Of a stretch of 15,890 bases of DNA, positions 6,327 to 13,537 are shown in pieces. The notes under the pieces are model-generated. The model did not search any database. It was not told where the DNA came from and saw nothing but the letters and a program-made list of their open reading frames with translations. Each line of letters starts with the position of its first letter. Position 1 is the first letter of the stretch. Made by a program: the position numbers and the translations under genes. The DNA is from JBGOUV01 sp041477815. Its GTDB lineage: Bacteria > Acidobacteriota > Terriglobia > Bryobacterales > JACQDG01. The stretch covers positions 1-15,890 of the forward strand of contig JBGOUV010000129.1 in the NCBI GenBank assembly GCA_041477815.1. Direction: 5' to 3'.

Positions 6327-8068
6327 GCGCCCGTACCAACAGTCTGCTGGAGAGCCGCAGCGAGCTCCTCGACTTCCTCCTGGAGGTCGCCGAGGTCTCG
6401 GCCCACACCCTCGACCTCGATCGCCTCCTCCCCGGCCTGGCCTCGCTCATCAAGAAGGTCATCGACTACGAGATCTTTGCCATCCTCCTGCTCAGCGAGC
6501 GCACCAACACCCTCCGCATCCAGTACGCCATCGGCCACCGCGAGGAGGTCATCCGCAATCTCCGCATCCCGGTCGGCGAGGGCATCACCGGCGCCGCCGC
6601 CGCCAATCGCAAGTCGGTCCTGGTGGGCGACGTCCGCCACGACCCCCGCTACCTCAACGCCCTCGATATTGTCCGCTCCGAGCTGGCCGTCCCCATGGTC
6701 GCCCGAGGCAAGGTTGTAGGTGTGATTGATATTCAATCCACCAGCCTCCACGCTTTTTCCGAGCAGGAGCTCACCCTCGCCGAGCTCACCGCCTCGCGGG
6801 TGGCCATGGCCATCGACAACGCCCGCCTCTACCGCCGCGTCGTCCGCCAGAACAAGACCCTCCGCACGCTCTCTTCCATCGCCCAGGAATTCTCCTCCAT
6901 CCTCGACTTGGACGCCCTGCTTCGCAATATCTCCGAGCAGGTCCGCAAACTCATCAACTACGACGCCTTCAGCATTCTCCTCCTGGAGCCTTCTGAGTCG
7001 ATGCTGAAGCACTACATCAGCGCCCGCTACGATGAGCACGTGCAGCTCGACAACATCCCGCTGGGCAAAGGCATCGTCGGCGCCGCCGCCGAATCCGGCC
7101 AGGCTGTTCTGGTCCCCGACACCTCCAAGGACCCCCGCTACATTCCCCTCACTCCAGGTATCCGCTCTGAGGTAGCTGTCCCTCTTATGGTGAAGAAGAA
7201 GGTAATCGGCGTCCTCGACGTGGAAAGCGCCCAGATCAACTACTTCACCGAGGACCACCTCCGCACCCTGTCGCTGCTGGCCCCCCAGGTGGCAGCGGCG
7301 CTGGAGAACGCCCGCCTTTACAAACAGGCCGCCGAAAACCAGGCCCGCATGGAGTCGGACCTCGAAGCCGCCCGCCGCCTGCAGCAGCATCTCCTGCCTC
7401 CCAGCTCTCCCCGCGCCACCGGCCTCGACATCTCCTCCCGCGTCGAGCCCGCCCGCGAAATCGGCGGCGATCTCTACGACTTCTTCACCTTCCCCAAAGG
7501 ACACCTCAGCATCACCGTGGGCGACGTCAGCGGCAAGGGCGCCGCCGCCGCCCTGTACGGCGCCATGGTCAGCGGTCTGCTGCGGTCCCTCACCCGCCAC
7601 CACCGCTCCCCCGGCCAGCTCCTGCGCGCCCTCAACCAAACCCTGGTCGAGCGCCAAATCGAGGCCAAGTACGTCGCCCTGCTGGCCGCCTACTGGAACC
7701 CCGAAGCCCGCACCCTCACCATGGCCAACGCCGGCCTCCCGCTCCCCATCATCTGTCGCGACGGCCGCGTCACCGAAGAGCGCATCGTAGGCGTCCCCCT
7801 AGGTCTTCTCCCCACCAGCGACTACGAGGAGATAACCATTCCCCTCGGTCCCGGCGACGTAGTGGTCCTGGCCTCCGACGGCATCACCGACAACCGCGAC
7901 CAATTCGGCCAGGAATACGGCCACGAGCGCTTGGCGCTGCTGGTCGATCACCATTGCGACCTGCCTGCCCAGGAGCTCCTGCACGCCATCTTCCACGACG
8001 TGAAGACCCACGCCGCCACCGCGCCCACCTTTGACGATCAAACAGTAGTAGTCATAAAAGCCAAATGA
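6323..8068 (+). CDS. GAF-GAF-SpoIIE (PP2C-type) serine phosphatase, RsbU-like
   Basis: The product has 581 residues. Two GAF sensor domains are visible, about residues 20-172 and 185-337, each with a similar core (VGEGITGAAA at 84-93, LGKGIVGAAA at 247-256; RSELAVPM and RSEVAVPL). A helical linker (about 335-360, SDLEAARRLQQHLLP) leads to the SpoIIE phosphatase domain (about 365-581). Metal-binding acidic residues are in place: D383 of GGDLYD, D401 of GDVSGKG, D519 of SDGITD and D571/D572 of FDDQT. Such proteins dephosphorylate STAS antagonists in partner switching; the STAS protein at 973-1308 is a possible target. There is no membrane segment, so it is cytoplasmic. The start overlaps the deoC stop by ATGA, an unusual coupling of a signalling phosphatase to sugar-phosphate enzymes. 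Confidence 0.93.
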   Translation: MSARTNSLLESRSELLDFLLEVAEVSAHTLDLDRLLPGLASLIKKVIDYEIFAILLLSERTNTLRIQYAIGHREEVIRNLRIPVGEGITGAAAANRKSVLVGDVRHDPRYLNALDIVRSELAVPMVARGKVVGVIDIQSTSLHAFSEQELTLAELTASRVAMAIDNARLYRRVVRQNKTLRTLSSIAQEFSSILDLDALLRNISEQVRKLINYDAFSILLLEPSESMLKHYISARYDEHVQLDNIPLGKGIVGAAAESGQAVLVPDTSKDPRYIPLTPGIRSEVAVPLMVKKKVIGVLDVESAQINYFTEDHLRTLSLLAPQVAAALENARLYKQAAENQARMESDLEAARRLQQHLLPPSSPRATGLDISSRVEPAREIGGDLYDFFTFPKGHLSITVGDVSGKGAAAALYGAMVSGLLRSLTRHHRSPGQLLRALNQTLVERQIEAKYVALLAAYWNPEARTLTMANAGLPLPIICRDGRVTEERIVGVPLGLLPTSDYEEITIPLGPGDVVVLASDGITDNRDQFGQEYGHERLALLVDHHCDLPAQELLHAIFHDVKTHAATAPTFDDQTVVVIKAK

Positions 8069-8073
8069 GACTG

Positions 8074-8167
8074 CAAATCAAAAGGCAAAAATCAAAAATC
8101 AAAAATCAAAAATGTCCTCGTCCGCCATTTTTGCCTTTTGATTTTTGCCTTTTGCCTTTTGATTTGG
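8074..8167. repeat. AT-rich heptad repeat forming a 41-bp-arm imperfect palindrome
   Basis: The left arm (8074-8114) and right arm (8127-8167 with the C at 8126 flanking the loop side) are near-perfect inverted copies: by hand alignment 37 of 41 positions match, separated by a loop of roughly 11 bases (TCCTCGTCCGC). Both arms are built from 7-base units, AAAAATC and AAAAGGC on the left strand. The four mismatches fall where an AATC unit on one arm faces an AGGC unit on the other. Base composition is extremely A/T-rich compared with the GC-rich genes on both sides. It lies 5 bases after the phosphatase stop and ends 13 bases before the lysA start. It could act as a bidirectional terminator or be a dispersed repeat. 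No ORF or transposase is inside it. Confidence 0.85.
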
Positions 8168-8180
8168 TTTCTAAGATTCT

Positions 8181-9446
8181 GTGCCCACACTAGGCTTCCA
8201 CTACCGCGACGACCTTCTCCACTGCGAAGGCGTGCCTCTGCCCTCCATCGCCGACCGCGCCGGCACCCCCGCGTTCGTTTACTCCTCCAACTCCATTCTC
8301 GACAACTACGACTCCTATGCCCGCCCCTACGGCCCTGCCACGCACACCGTCCACTACGCGGTAAAAGCCAACGGCTCTCTGGGCATCCTCTCCCTCCTGG
8401 CCCGCCGCGGCGCCGGCTTCGACATCGTGTCCGGCGGCGAGCTCTTCCGCGTCCTCCAGGCCGGCGGCGACGCGGCCAAGGTGGTCTTCGCCGGAGTAGG
8501 GAAGACCGCCGATGAAATCGACTATGCCCTGGGCGTCGGGATCGCCTCGTTCAACTGCGAATCCGAACCCGAGCTCCAGCTCCTCAACGCCCGGGCCGCC
8601 CGGCGCCAAGTCAGGGCTCCCATCGCCATCCGCGTCAACCCCGATGTCAATGCCGAGACGCATCCCTACATAGCCACCGGGCTCCGCGAGCACAAGTTCG
8701 GCATCCCCATCACCGAAGCCGAGGCTCTTTACCGCCGCGCCGCCTCCCTCCCGCATCTCGACGTAAGAGGCGTAGCCTGCCACATCGGCTCCCAGATCCT
8801 CCACATCAGCGCCTTTCTGGAAGCCCTCCACAAAGTAATCGAGCTGATCGGGCGCCTCCGCGCGGCGGGCATCCCCATTCGCGATCTCGACCTGGGAGGC
8901 GGCCTGGGCGTGGGATACAAGCCCGAGGAGGAGAGCCCCGCGATTGCCGATTACATGAACGCTCTGCTCCAGGTAATCGAGGGCCACCACCTCCACCTGC
9001 ACGTCGAGCCGGGGCGGTCCATCGTAGCCCAGGCCGGCATCCTGCTGACGACGGTCCTCTACCGCAAACCCGGCCCCGAGAAGGAATTCCTCATCGTAGA
9101 CGCCGCCATGAACGACCTGATCCGCCCGGCCCTCTACAAGTCCCACCACGAAATTCTTCCCGTGCACCGCGTCCCCGGCCGTCCCGCCGTCACCGCCGAC
9201 ATAGTGGGCCCCATCTGCGAAACCGGCGATTTCCTGGCCCGCCACCGGCAACTCCAGGCCTCCGAACCCGGCGAGCGTCTCGCCATCTGCACCGCGGGCG
9301 CCTACGGCTTCGCGCTCTCGTCCAACTACAACGCCCGCCCCCGCGCCGCCGAAGTCCTGGTAGACGGCCCGAACTTCACCGTCATCCGCGATCGCGAAAC
9401 CTACGCCGACCTCATCCGCGGCGAGCGCCCGGCACCCAGCGCGTGA
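8181..9446 (+). CDS. lysA: Diaminopimelate decarboxylase
   Basis: The product has 421 residues, normal for LysA. It is a PLP-dependent fold III decarboxylase that converts meso-diaminopimelate to L-lysine. The PLP lysine is K62 in HYAVKANGSLGIL. Other signatures are FDIVSGGELFR (80-90), HIGSQI (201-206), DLGGGLGVGY (237-246), the phosphate-binding EPGRSIVA (276-283), CETGDFLA (346-353) and GAYGFALSSNYN (373-384). The first codon is GTG and no Shine-Dalgarno precedes it; the upstream 13 bases lead straight into the AT-rich palindrome. The start is supported by the family-typical N-terminus (F-Y-x-D-x-L then V-P-L-x-x-I-A). It is likely transcribed on its own, since the repeat separates it from the preceding operon. 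Confidence 0.95.
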   Translation: MPTLGFHYRDDLLHCEGVPLPSIADRAGTPAFVYSSNSILDNYDSYARPYGPATHTVHYAVKANGSLGILSLLARRGAGFDIVSGGELFRVLQAGGDAAKVVFAGVGKTADEIDYALGVGIASFNCESEPELQLLNARAARRQVRAPIAIRVNPDVNAETHPYIATGLREHKFGIPITEAEALYRRAASLPHLDVRGVACHIGSQILHISAFLEALHKVIELIGRLRAAGIPIRDLDLGGGLGVGYKPEEESPAIADYMNALLQVIEGHHLHLHVEPGRSIVAQAGILLTTVLYRKPGPEKEFLIVDAAMNDLIRPALYKSHHEILPVHRVPGRPAVTADIVGPICETGDFLARHRQLQASEPGERLAICTAGAYGFALSSNYNARPRAAEVLVDGPNFTVIRDRETYADLIRGERPAPSA

Positions 9447-9557
9447 CACGTTCGCCAGTCTGCGGATCGGCTGGGAATGAAGCCGGATTCGACCTCCCTG
9501 CCTCTCTCAAACGAGAATGTACAGTCGGCCCCGCAGCCGGTGACTCGGAGGCCCTCG

Positions 9558-9566
9558 TGCTATACT
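9558..9566 (+). promoter_or_regulatory. Extended -10 promoter element upstream of the SGNH hydrolase gene
   Basis: TGCTATACT matches an extended -10 (TGn followed by TATACT at 9561-9566). No clear -35 hexamer is present at 16-18 bases, as expected for extended -10 promoters. Initiation about 7 bases downstream would fall just before ATG 9582 and inside the alternative upstream frame from 9477, which supports the shorter start for the hydrolase. Confidence 0.5.
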
Positions 9567-9581
9567 TTCCACGTCCCGCCC

Positions 9582-10766
9582 ATGTCCGGCCCCCGCCGCC
9601 TAGGTAGTGCACTCAGTGTCGCTTTGGCCGGCCTCGCCGTCCTGGCCGCGCCGGACATCGTCGAGAGATTCGTCTCTCTCGACTGGCGCATTGGCAATAT
9701 CCGGCCCTGGCTGCACGGACTCCAGGTGGTCCTCGGAGGCGCCGCTCTCCTCTGCTGGGCGGTCCGTCCTCGCATCGACGCCGCCTGGGGACGGGCGTTT
9801 CCCACCCGCCGGCAGGTGCTGTTCGTCCTGCTGGCCGTGCTCGGCTCCACCGCCGCCTCCCTGGCTCTCGCCGAGATGGCCTTACGCCTTCTCCACTTTC
9901 CGTTCCGCGCCCGCGTGCTCACGTCCGGGGACGCCATGGCCCGCTTCGATCCCGATACCGGGTGGTCCTACGTACCTAACTACGCCGTGGTGCGCGGCGG
10001 AGTCTTCGGGAGCCGGCCGGCCGGCTATTTCTTCGACCGTTTCGGCACGCGCGTCCGCGCCCCCGGTGTACAGCACGATCCGGCCCGTCCCAGCGTGCTG
10101 TTGGTGGGGTGTTCGTTCACGCTCGGGGAAGCCGTACCCTACGAAGAAACCTTCGCCGGCCAACTCGAGGCCCGCCCCGACTTCCCTCTCCAGGTGGTCA
10201 ACGGCGGTGTCATCGGATTCAGCACCGGCCAAAGCTTTCAGATGATGAAGCGGCTGCTGGAACAGTTTCCTGTCCAGGCGGTGGTCTATACTTTCATCCC
10301 GCAGCATCCGGACCGTGACGCCATCTGGGATCGCCGCCTGTATCACCCCGACGAACGCTTTCTAGGTACTACCCCGCTGTTTGCGCTCCGCCGCGATGGC
10401 GCCCTCTATCTGAAAGAGCCGGCCGTCCGCTTTGAACACCTGACCCGGTTCCAGTTGGGGGCCTGCTTCCGGATCGCCTGGTTTCGCAAAGGCCCCCTCC
10501 CCGGCTTGGCGTTGACCCGCGCCCTGGTCCTGGCCATGAGGGACTACGCCGAGTCCCGCGGCGCGCGCTTCTACCTGGTCGATTGGGCCCAAGGACCTTC
10601 CGCCGCCCCGGAGTCGCCCTTCACCGGCCTGAATCTTCGCTTGATCGATACCCGTCACCAGCAGCCGCCGGGCTGGAACACCTGGTACGTTCCCCTCGAC
10701 TCCCACCCCGACCGGCGCGCCCACGGCCACGTGGCCTCCCTGCTCGCCGCCCGACTGTTCGAGTAG
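9582..10766 (+). CDS. Membrane-anchored SGNH/GDSL-type hydrolase-like protein
   Basis: From ATG 9582 the product has 394 residues. Three hydrophobic segments come first (about 8-23, 44-61 and 78-103), then a soluble domain starting with RFDPDTGWSYVPN. SGNH features are block I LLVGCSFTLGE with nucleophile S178, a block-III-like VNGGVIGFSTGQ (N207), and a C-terminal DSHPDRRAHGHVA with D373 and H375. Proteins of this build are esterases or acyl-transfer enzymes acting at the cell envelope, often on polysaccharides; the substrate is unknown. An in-frame ATG at 9477 would add 35 residues that look non-coding and would start upstream of the TATACT promoter box, so 9582 is preferred. It converges with the small minus-strand ORF at 10850; the 83-bp gap between them shows no clear terminator. 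Confidence 0.82.
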   Translation: MSGPRRLGSALSVALAGLAVLAAPDIVERFVSLDWRIGNIRPWLHGLQVVLGGAALLCWAVRPRIDAAWGRAFPTRRQVLFVLLAVLGSTAASLALAEMALRLLHFPFRARVLTSGDAMARFDPDTGWSYVPNYAVVRGGVFGSRPAGYFFDRFGTRVRAPGVQHDPARPSVLLVGCSFTLGEAVPYEETFAGQLEARPDFPLQVVNGGVIGFSTGQSFQMMKRLLEQFPVQAVVYTFIPQHPDRDAIWDRRLYHPDERFLGTTPLFALRRDGALYLKEPAVRFEHLTRFQLGACFRIAWFRKGPLPGLALTRALVLAMRDYAESRGARFYLVDWAQGPSAAPESPFTGLNLRLIDTRHQQPPGWNTWYVPLDSHPDRRAHGHVASLLAARLFE

Positions 10767-10849
10767 CGAAATTCACCAACGCCACCTGGCTGACCGTCAC
10801 CCGAAACCGTTCGACCGATGCCGGCTCGTCAAGCCCATCATTTTGTCTT

Positions 10850-11032
10850 CTAGCGCTGGTGTTGCCCGCCGTCGGCGCCGGCGAGTTCCTTCCGGATCTC
10901 GCGGCGCGAGTTGGTACGGCGAGCGCAGTTGGATTCCTTCTTGGCGTCGCGCTGGTAGCCCCAGGAAGCGCCGTTGCCTCGTGGGGGGCCGGAGTGCGCG
11001 GTCTTCTTTGCTTCGTAGCCCACGTTCGTCAA
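10850..11032 (-). CDS. Small basic hypothetical protein
   Basis: This 60-residue frame starts at TTG 11032, 7 bases after the stop of the DsbA-like gene; GTG 11023 is an alternative start (57 residues). The protein is highly charged and hydrophilic: GYEAKKTAHSGPPRGNG, then ASWGYQRDAKKESN, then an Arg-rich RRTNSRREIRKEL. Almost all third codon positions are G or C, as in the verified genes, which argues for real coding. The composition suggests a nucleic-acid-associated or disordered protein; I do not recognise a named family and assign no function. No strong Shine-Dalgarno is visible. It may be co-transcribed with the DsbA-like gene. Confidence 0.5.
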   Translation of the reverse strand: MTNVGYEAKKTAHSGPPRGNGASWGYQRDAKKESNCARRTNSRREIRKELAGADGGQHQR

Positions 11033-11039
11033 GCCAGTC

Positions 11040-12083
11040 TTACTTAGCCCTTCCCTTCAGCTCCGCGTCGATGACCTTGCGGAACTGCTCGATAGGCACC
11101 GCTCCCACCACCTGCTTCCCATTCACGAAGAATGTCGGGGTGCCATCCACCCCCAGCTCCGACCCCTCCCGCTGGTCCGCCACCAGCGTCGGCCGGAAGC
11201 GGTGGCTGTCCAGATCCTTGACGAACCGCGGCACATCCAACCCCAGCTCCTTGGCCATGCCGACCAGGGCCCCGCGGGCCAGCGTCTTGCGCTCGAACAG
11301 CAGGTCGTGCATCTCCCAAAACTTCCCTTGCTCCCCCGCCGCCATCGACGCCTCGTGGGCCAGGGGCGCCTCCTTATGGAAATCGAGCGGATAGTGCTTA
11401 AAGATCCACTGCACTTGGTTGGGGTATTCCTTCATCACCTGCTGCACCGTCGCCAGCGCCCGCGTGCAGAAGCCGCACTGAAAGTCGGAGAACTCCACCA
11501 GCTTAATCGGCGCATTCTCCGGCCCCCGTCGCGGGGCGCCCTTGGTCTCGACCTGTGCCGGCAGGTCCAGTTGCTGGTTCATCAGGGCTCGCAAGGCGCC
11601 CATCGACGGCGTCCCCACCATGGCGCGGCCGTTGATGAAGAAGGTAGGGGTTTTCTGCAGTCCCAGGGCCTGGCCTTCGGCCATGTCGCGCTCCACCACC
11701 GGCAGATACCGGTGGTCCTTCATGGCGGCGTCGAATTTCGCGACGTCTAATCCGGCCTTCTGGGCCAACTGGCTCATTTTTGCCGCGTCGGTCTGGCCGT
11801 ACAGCAGGTCGTGCAGGGGCCAGAACTTCCCCTGCGCCTCGGCGGCCAGCGCAGCCTCGTGAGCCAGCACGGCCCTCGAGAGCGGGGCATGCTTGAAGAT
11901 CAGCCGGATCTTCCCCGGGTAGGCCTTCAGCAACTCGTCCACCACCGGCCGGGCCTTCCCCGCTTCCGGCGACCCGAAGTCGGAGAACACCAGTATCACC
12001 ACCGGCGCATTGGCCGGTCCTTTCTCCGCGGCGCCCGCCGCCGCCAACCCCAACCACAGCCAACTCCACAGTGTCTTCTGCAT
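11040..12083 (-). CDS. Exported tandem DsbA-like thioredoxin-fold protein, first domain lacking CxxC
   Basis: The product has 347 residues. A signal peptide is present (MQKTLWSWLWLGLAAAGAA, cleavage about residue 19-20), so it acts outside the cytoplasm. It has two DSBA-like thioredoxin domains, about 23-175 and 186-345, which resemble each other over their whole length (FSDF, IFKHxPL, AHEA, QGKFW, HDLL, TPTFF.NG). The second has the active-site CGFC (203-206) and cis-Pro P316. The first has S38-P-E-A41 at the same place, so both cysteines are lost, while its cis-Pro (P146) is kept. One redox-active and one degenerate, perhaps structural or substrate-binding, domain is the straightforward reading. 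The minus frame stays open far upstream over the adaptor gene, but ATG 12083 starts exactly at the signal peptide. It diverges from the RND pump genes. Confidence 0.9.
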   Translation of the reverse strand: MQKTLWSWLWLGLAAAGAAEKGPANAPVVILVFSDFGSPEAGKARPVVDELLKAYPGKIRLIFKHAPLSRAVLAHEAALAAEAQGKFWPLHDLLYGQTDAAKMSQLAQKAGLDVAKFDAAMKDHRYLPVVERDMAEGQALGLQKTPTFFINGRAMVGTPSMGALRALMNQQLDLPAQVETKGAPRRGPENAPIKLVEFSDFQCGFCTRALATVQQVMKEYPNQVQWIFKHYPLDFHKEAPLAHEASMAAGEQGKFWEMHDLLFERKTLARGALVGMAKELGLDVPRFVKDLDSHRFRPTLVADQREGSELGVDGTPTFFVNGKQVVGAVPIEQFRKVIDAELKGRAK

Positions 12084-12185
12084 GTCCCTTTCAGGATAAG
12101 GGATCAGCCCCCTGCGCCGCAAACGCAAAGATTCTGTGGATTCTGAATCCTCTGCTGAGAGTGGTGTATCCTGGGGAATAGGGGT
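12084..12185. promoter_or_regulatory. Divergent promoter region with mirrored TATCCTG boxes and a 13-bp palindrome
   Basis: The sequence TATCCTG occurs on each strand, facing outward: minus strand at 12098-12092, with TATCCT ending 9 bases before the DsbA-like ATG, and plus strand at 12167-12173, with TATCCT ending 13 bases before the adaptor ATG. Both could be -10 elements. Between them is the perfect palindrome GGATTC-T-GAATCC (12138-12150), preceded by a direct repeat of its left half (GATTCTG at 12130-12136 and 12139-12145). The palindrome is a candidate operator controlling the efflux genes; no regulator gene is in the window. A G-rich stretch just before ATG 12186 may serve as the ribosome binding site. 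Confidence 0.45.
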
Positions 12186-13385
12186 ATGAAGTGGACGTGT
12201 ATCGGCCTCCTGGCGGCAGCCTTGTTTGCGGCGGGGTGCGCCCAGGACAAATCGAAAATCACCGCCGCCGCTGCTCCCGGCAAGGGCATCCCGGTCGAAA
12301 CTGCTGCCGTGGGGCTCCGTTCCGCCCAGCGGCTGCTGGAGGTCACCGGCACCCTCCAGCCTTATGACCGGGTGACCCTCAGCTCCGAGCTGGACGGCCG
12401 TATCGGCCGCGTGCTGGTCGACTTGGGCGACGGCGTCAGCCCCGGACAACTCCTCGGCGAGATCGACCCGGAGGAGTTCCGTATCCAGGTGGTGCAGGCT
12501 CGGGCCCGCCTGCAGCAGGCCCAAGCCCAGCTCGGACTCAGCGAAGGGCAGGACCCCCGCTCCATCCGCAACGAAGATACCCCCGAGGTCCGCCGCGCCA
12601 ACGCCATCCTCGAAGAAGCGCAGACGAACTTCCGCCGCGTCACCGAGCTGTTCGAGGAGAAAATCGGAACCCAGCAGAGCGTGGACCAGGCCCGCGCCCA
12701 GCTCAAATCCGCCCAGGCCAACCTGGCCCTGACCCTGGAGAACATCGAAACCCAGCGCGCCATGATCGACCAGTTCCGAGCCGCCCTCGAACTGGCTCAG
12801 AAGAAACTCAAGGATACGGCCAGCAAGGCGCCCTTCGCCGGCTCCGTCAGCGAGCGCCTGGTTTCGGTGGGACAATACGTCAAGGCCCAGACGCCGATGT
12901 TCACCATCGTGCAGACTAACCCGCTGCGGCTGCGCATCGAGGTTTCCGAGCGCCTGGCCCCGTCCATCCGCGCCGAGCAGGCGGTGCAGCTGCGCGTCGA
13001 TGGCCTGCCCGGCCGCAGCTTCCCGGCGCGCATCTGGCGCATCAACCCGTCCGTCACCGAGCAGACCCGGACGCTCCAGGTGGAGGCCCTGGTCCCCAAC
13101 GACGGCGGCACCCTCCGCCCCGGCATGTTTACGCGCGCCTCCGTCACCTCCGGCGAGACGGTGCGGGCCCTCATGATCCCGGCCAAGGCAGTGCTGAACT
13201 TCTACGGCGTCAACAAGATATTTGCAATAGCCGACGGCAAGGTCCAGGACCGCACCGTCAAGCTCGGCGACCGCTATGACGAGTTCTTTGAAGTGCTCGA
13301 CGGCGTCCGCGAGCGCGAGGTCATCGCTCTGACGAATCTCGAAAAGCTTTCCGGCGGCACGGTGGTGGAGGTCCGGCGCCCATGA
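12186..13385 (+). CDS. RND efflux periplasmic adaptor (membrane fusion protein), lipoprotein
   Basis: The product has 399 residues. The N-terminus is a lipoprotein-type signal ending FAAGC, with C18 as the likely lipidated residue (the -3 position is Ala, so the lipobox is a little degenerate). The order then follows AcrA/HlyD adaptors: first half of the barrel-sandwich domain (VTLSSELDGRIGRVLVDLGDGV, quoted in part: about 63-95), a long Gln/Ala-rich coiled-coil hairpin (about 98-210), second half (APFAGSVSERLVSVGQYV, 215-232), a beta-barrel (LRLRIEVSERLAPSI) and a membrane-proximal domain ending VVEVRRP. It links an inner-membrane RND pump to an outer-membrane channel. No outer-membrane factor gene is seen. 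The last 18 bases are part of a direct repeat whose second copy overlaps the start of the RND gene. Confidence 0.92.
   Translation: MKWTCIGLLAAALFAAGCAQDKSKITAAAAPGKGIPVETAAVGLRSAQRLLEVTGTLQPYDRVTLSSELDGRIGRVLVDLGDGVSPGQLLGEIDPEEFRIQVVQARARLQQAQAQLGLSEGQDPRSIRNEDTPEVRRANAILEEAQTNFRRVTELFEEKIGTQQSVDQARAQLKSAQANLALTLENIETQRAMIDQFRAALELAQKKLKDTASKAPFAGSVSERLVSVGQYVKAQTPMFTIVQTNPLRLRIEVSERLAPSIRAEQAVQLRVDGLPGRSFPARIWRINPSVTEQTRTLQVEALVPNDGGTLRPGMFTRASVTSGETVRALMIPAKAVLNFYGVNKIFAIADGKVQDRTVKLGDRYDEFFEVLDGVREREVIALTNLEKLSGGTVVEVRRP
13368..13385. repeat. 18-bp direct repeat, copy 1 (end of the adaptor gene)
   Basis: GAGGTCCGGCGCCCATGA at 13368-13385 is repeated exactly at 13520-13537. Copy 1 contains the adaptor stop codon (TGA 13383-13385). 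Bases on both sides of the two copies differ, so the repeat ends are sharp. Confidence 0.9.
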
Positions 13386-13533
13386 TGGTGAAACAGAGCC
13401 AGTCTGTCGCCAACCCGCCCAGCCCGCCAAGGAAGAGTCCTTTGTCTTCTTGGCGCCTTGGCGCGAAGGATTCGGGTTGCCGTCCTTGTCTTTACAGCTT
13501 CCTGCGTGCGCGGCTCGGTGAGGTCCGGCGCCC

Positions 13534-13537
<4 letters not shown>
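13382..13537 (+). CDS. Possible 51-codon linking ORF between adaptor and RND genes
   Basis: ATG 13382 overlaps the adaptor stop (ATGA). The frame is open for 51 codons and ends at TGA 13535-13537, which itself overlaps the RND start in ATGA. The predicted peptide begins MMVKQSQSVANPPSPPRKS and ends LGEVRRP, the last residues repeating the adaptor C-terminus because of the 18-bp duplication. It has no recognisable domain and its composition is not clearly protein-like. It may simply be a fortuitous open frame, or it may carry ribosomes across the insertion and keep the pump genes translationally coupled. Confidence 0.2.
13425..13455. repeat. Imperfect hairpin inside the adaptor/RND insertion
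   Basis: CGCCAAGGAAGA (13425-13436) can pair with TCTTCTTGGCG (13445-13455) with one bulged base and an 8-base loop. It is followed by a second CTTGGCG unit (13457-13463). The segment sits entirely within the 134 bases that separate the two 18-bp direct repeats. It could be a remnant of a dispersed intergenic repeat or an mRNA structure between the two pump genes. No T-tract follows, so a strong terminator is unlikely. Confidence 0.5.
13520..13537. repeat. 18-bp direct repeat, copy 2 (start of the RND gene)
   Basis: This is an exact second copy of GAGGTCCGGCGCCCATGA, 152 bases downstream of the first. It contains the ATG of the RND transporter (13534-13536). GAGG at its 5' end is 10 bases from the ATG and may act as a ribosome binding site. 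Confidence 0.9.

Noticed and set aside
5474..7657. A 727-codon open frame on the minus strand opposite deoC and the phosphatase gene
   Set aside because: It is a shadow of the high-GC coding frames on the plus strand. Its product is low-complexity Gly/Ala/Asp/Val-rich sequence with no domain, while the plus-strand genes have complete catalytic motifs.
8074..8167. CRISPR array
   Set aside because: The units are only 7 bases long, have no spacers and are arranged as an inverted pair, and there are no cas genes nearby.
8069..8180. Lysine riboswitch (L box) upstream of lysA
   Set aside because: The 112-base leader consists almost wholly of the heptad palindrome, is too short for the lysine aptamer, and shows none of its multi-helix junction layout.
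9477..9581. Longer start (ATG 9477) for the SGNH hydrolase
   Set aside because: The added 35 residues look non-coding and the extended -10 box TGCTATACT lies within them, so ATG 9582 is more likely.
10767..10849. Intrinsic terminator between the convergent hydrolase and small ORF genes
   Set aside because: I found no stem followed by a T-tract on either strand in this 83-bp gap.
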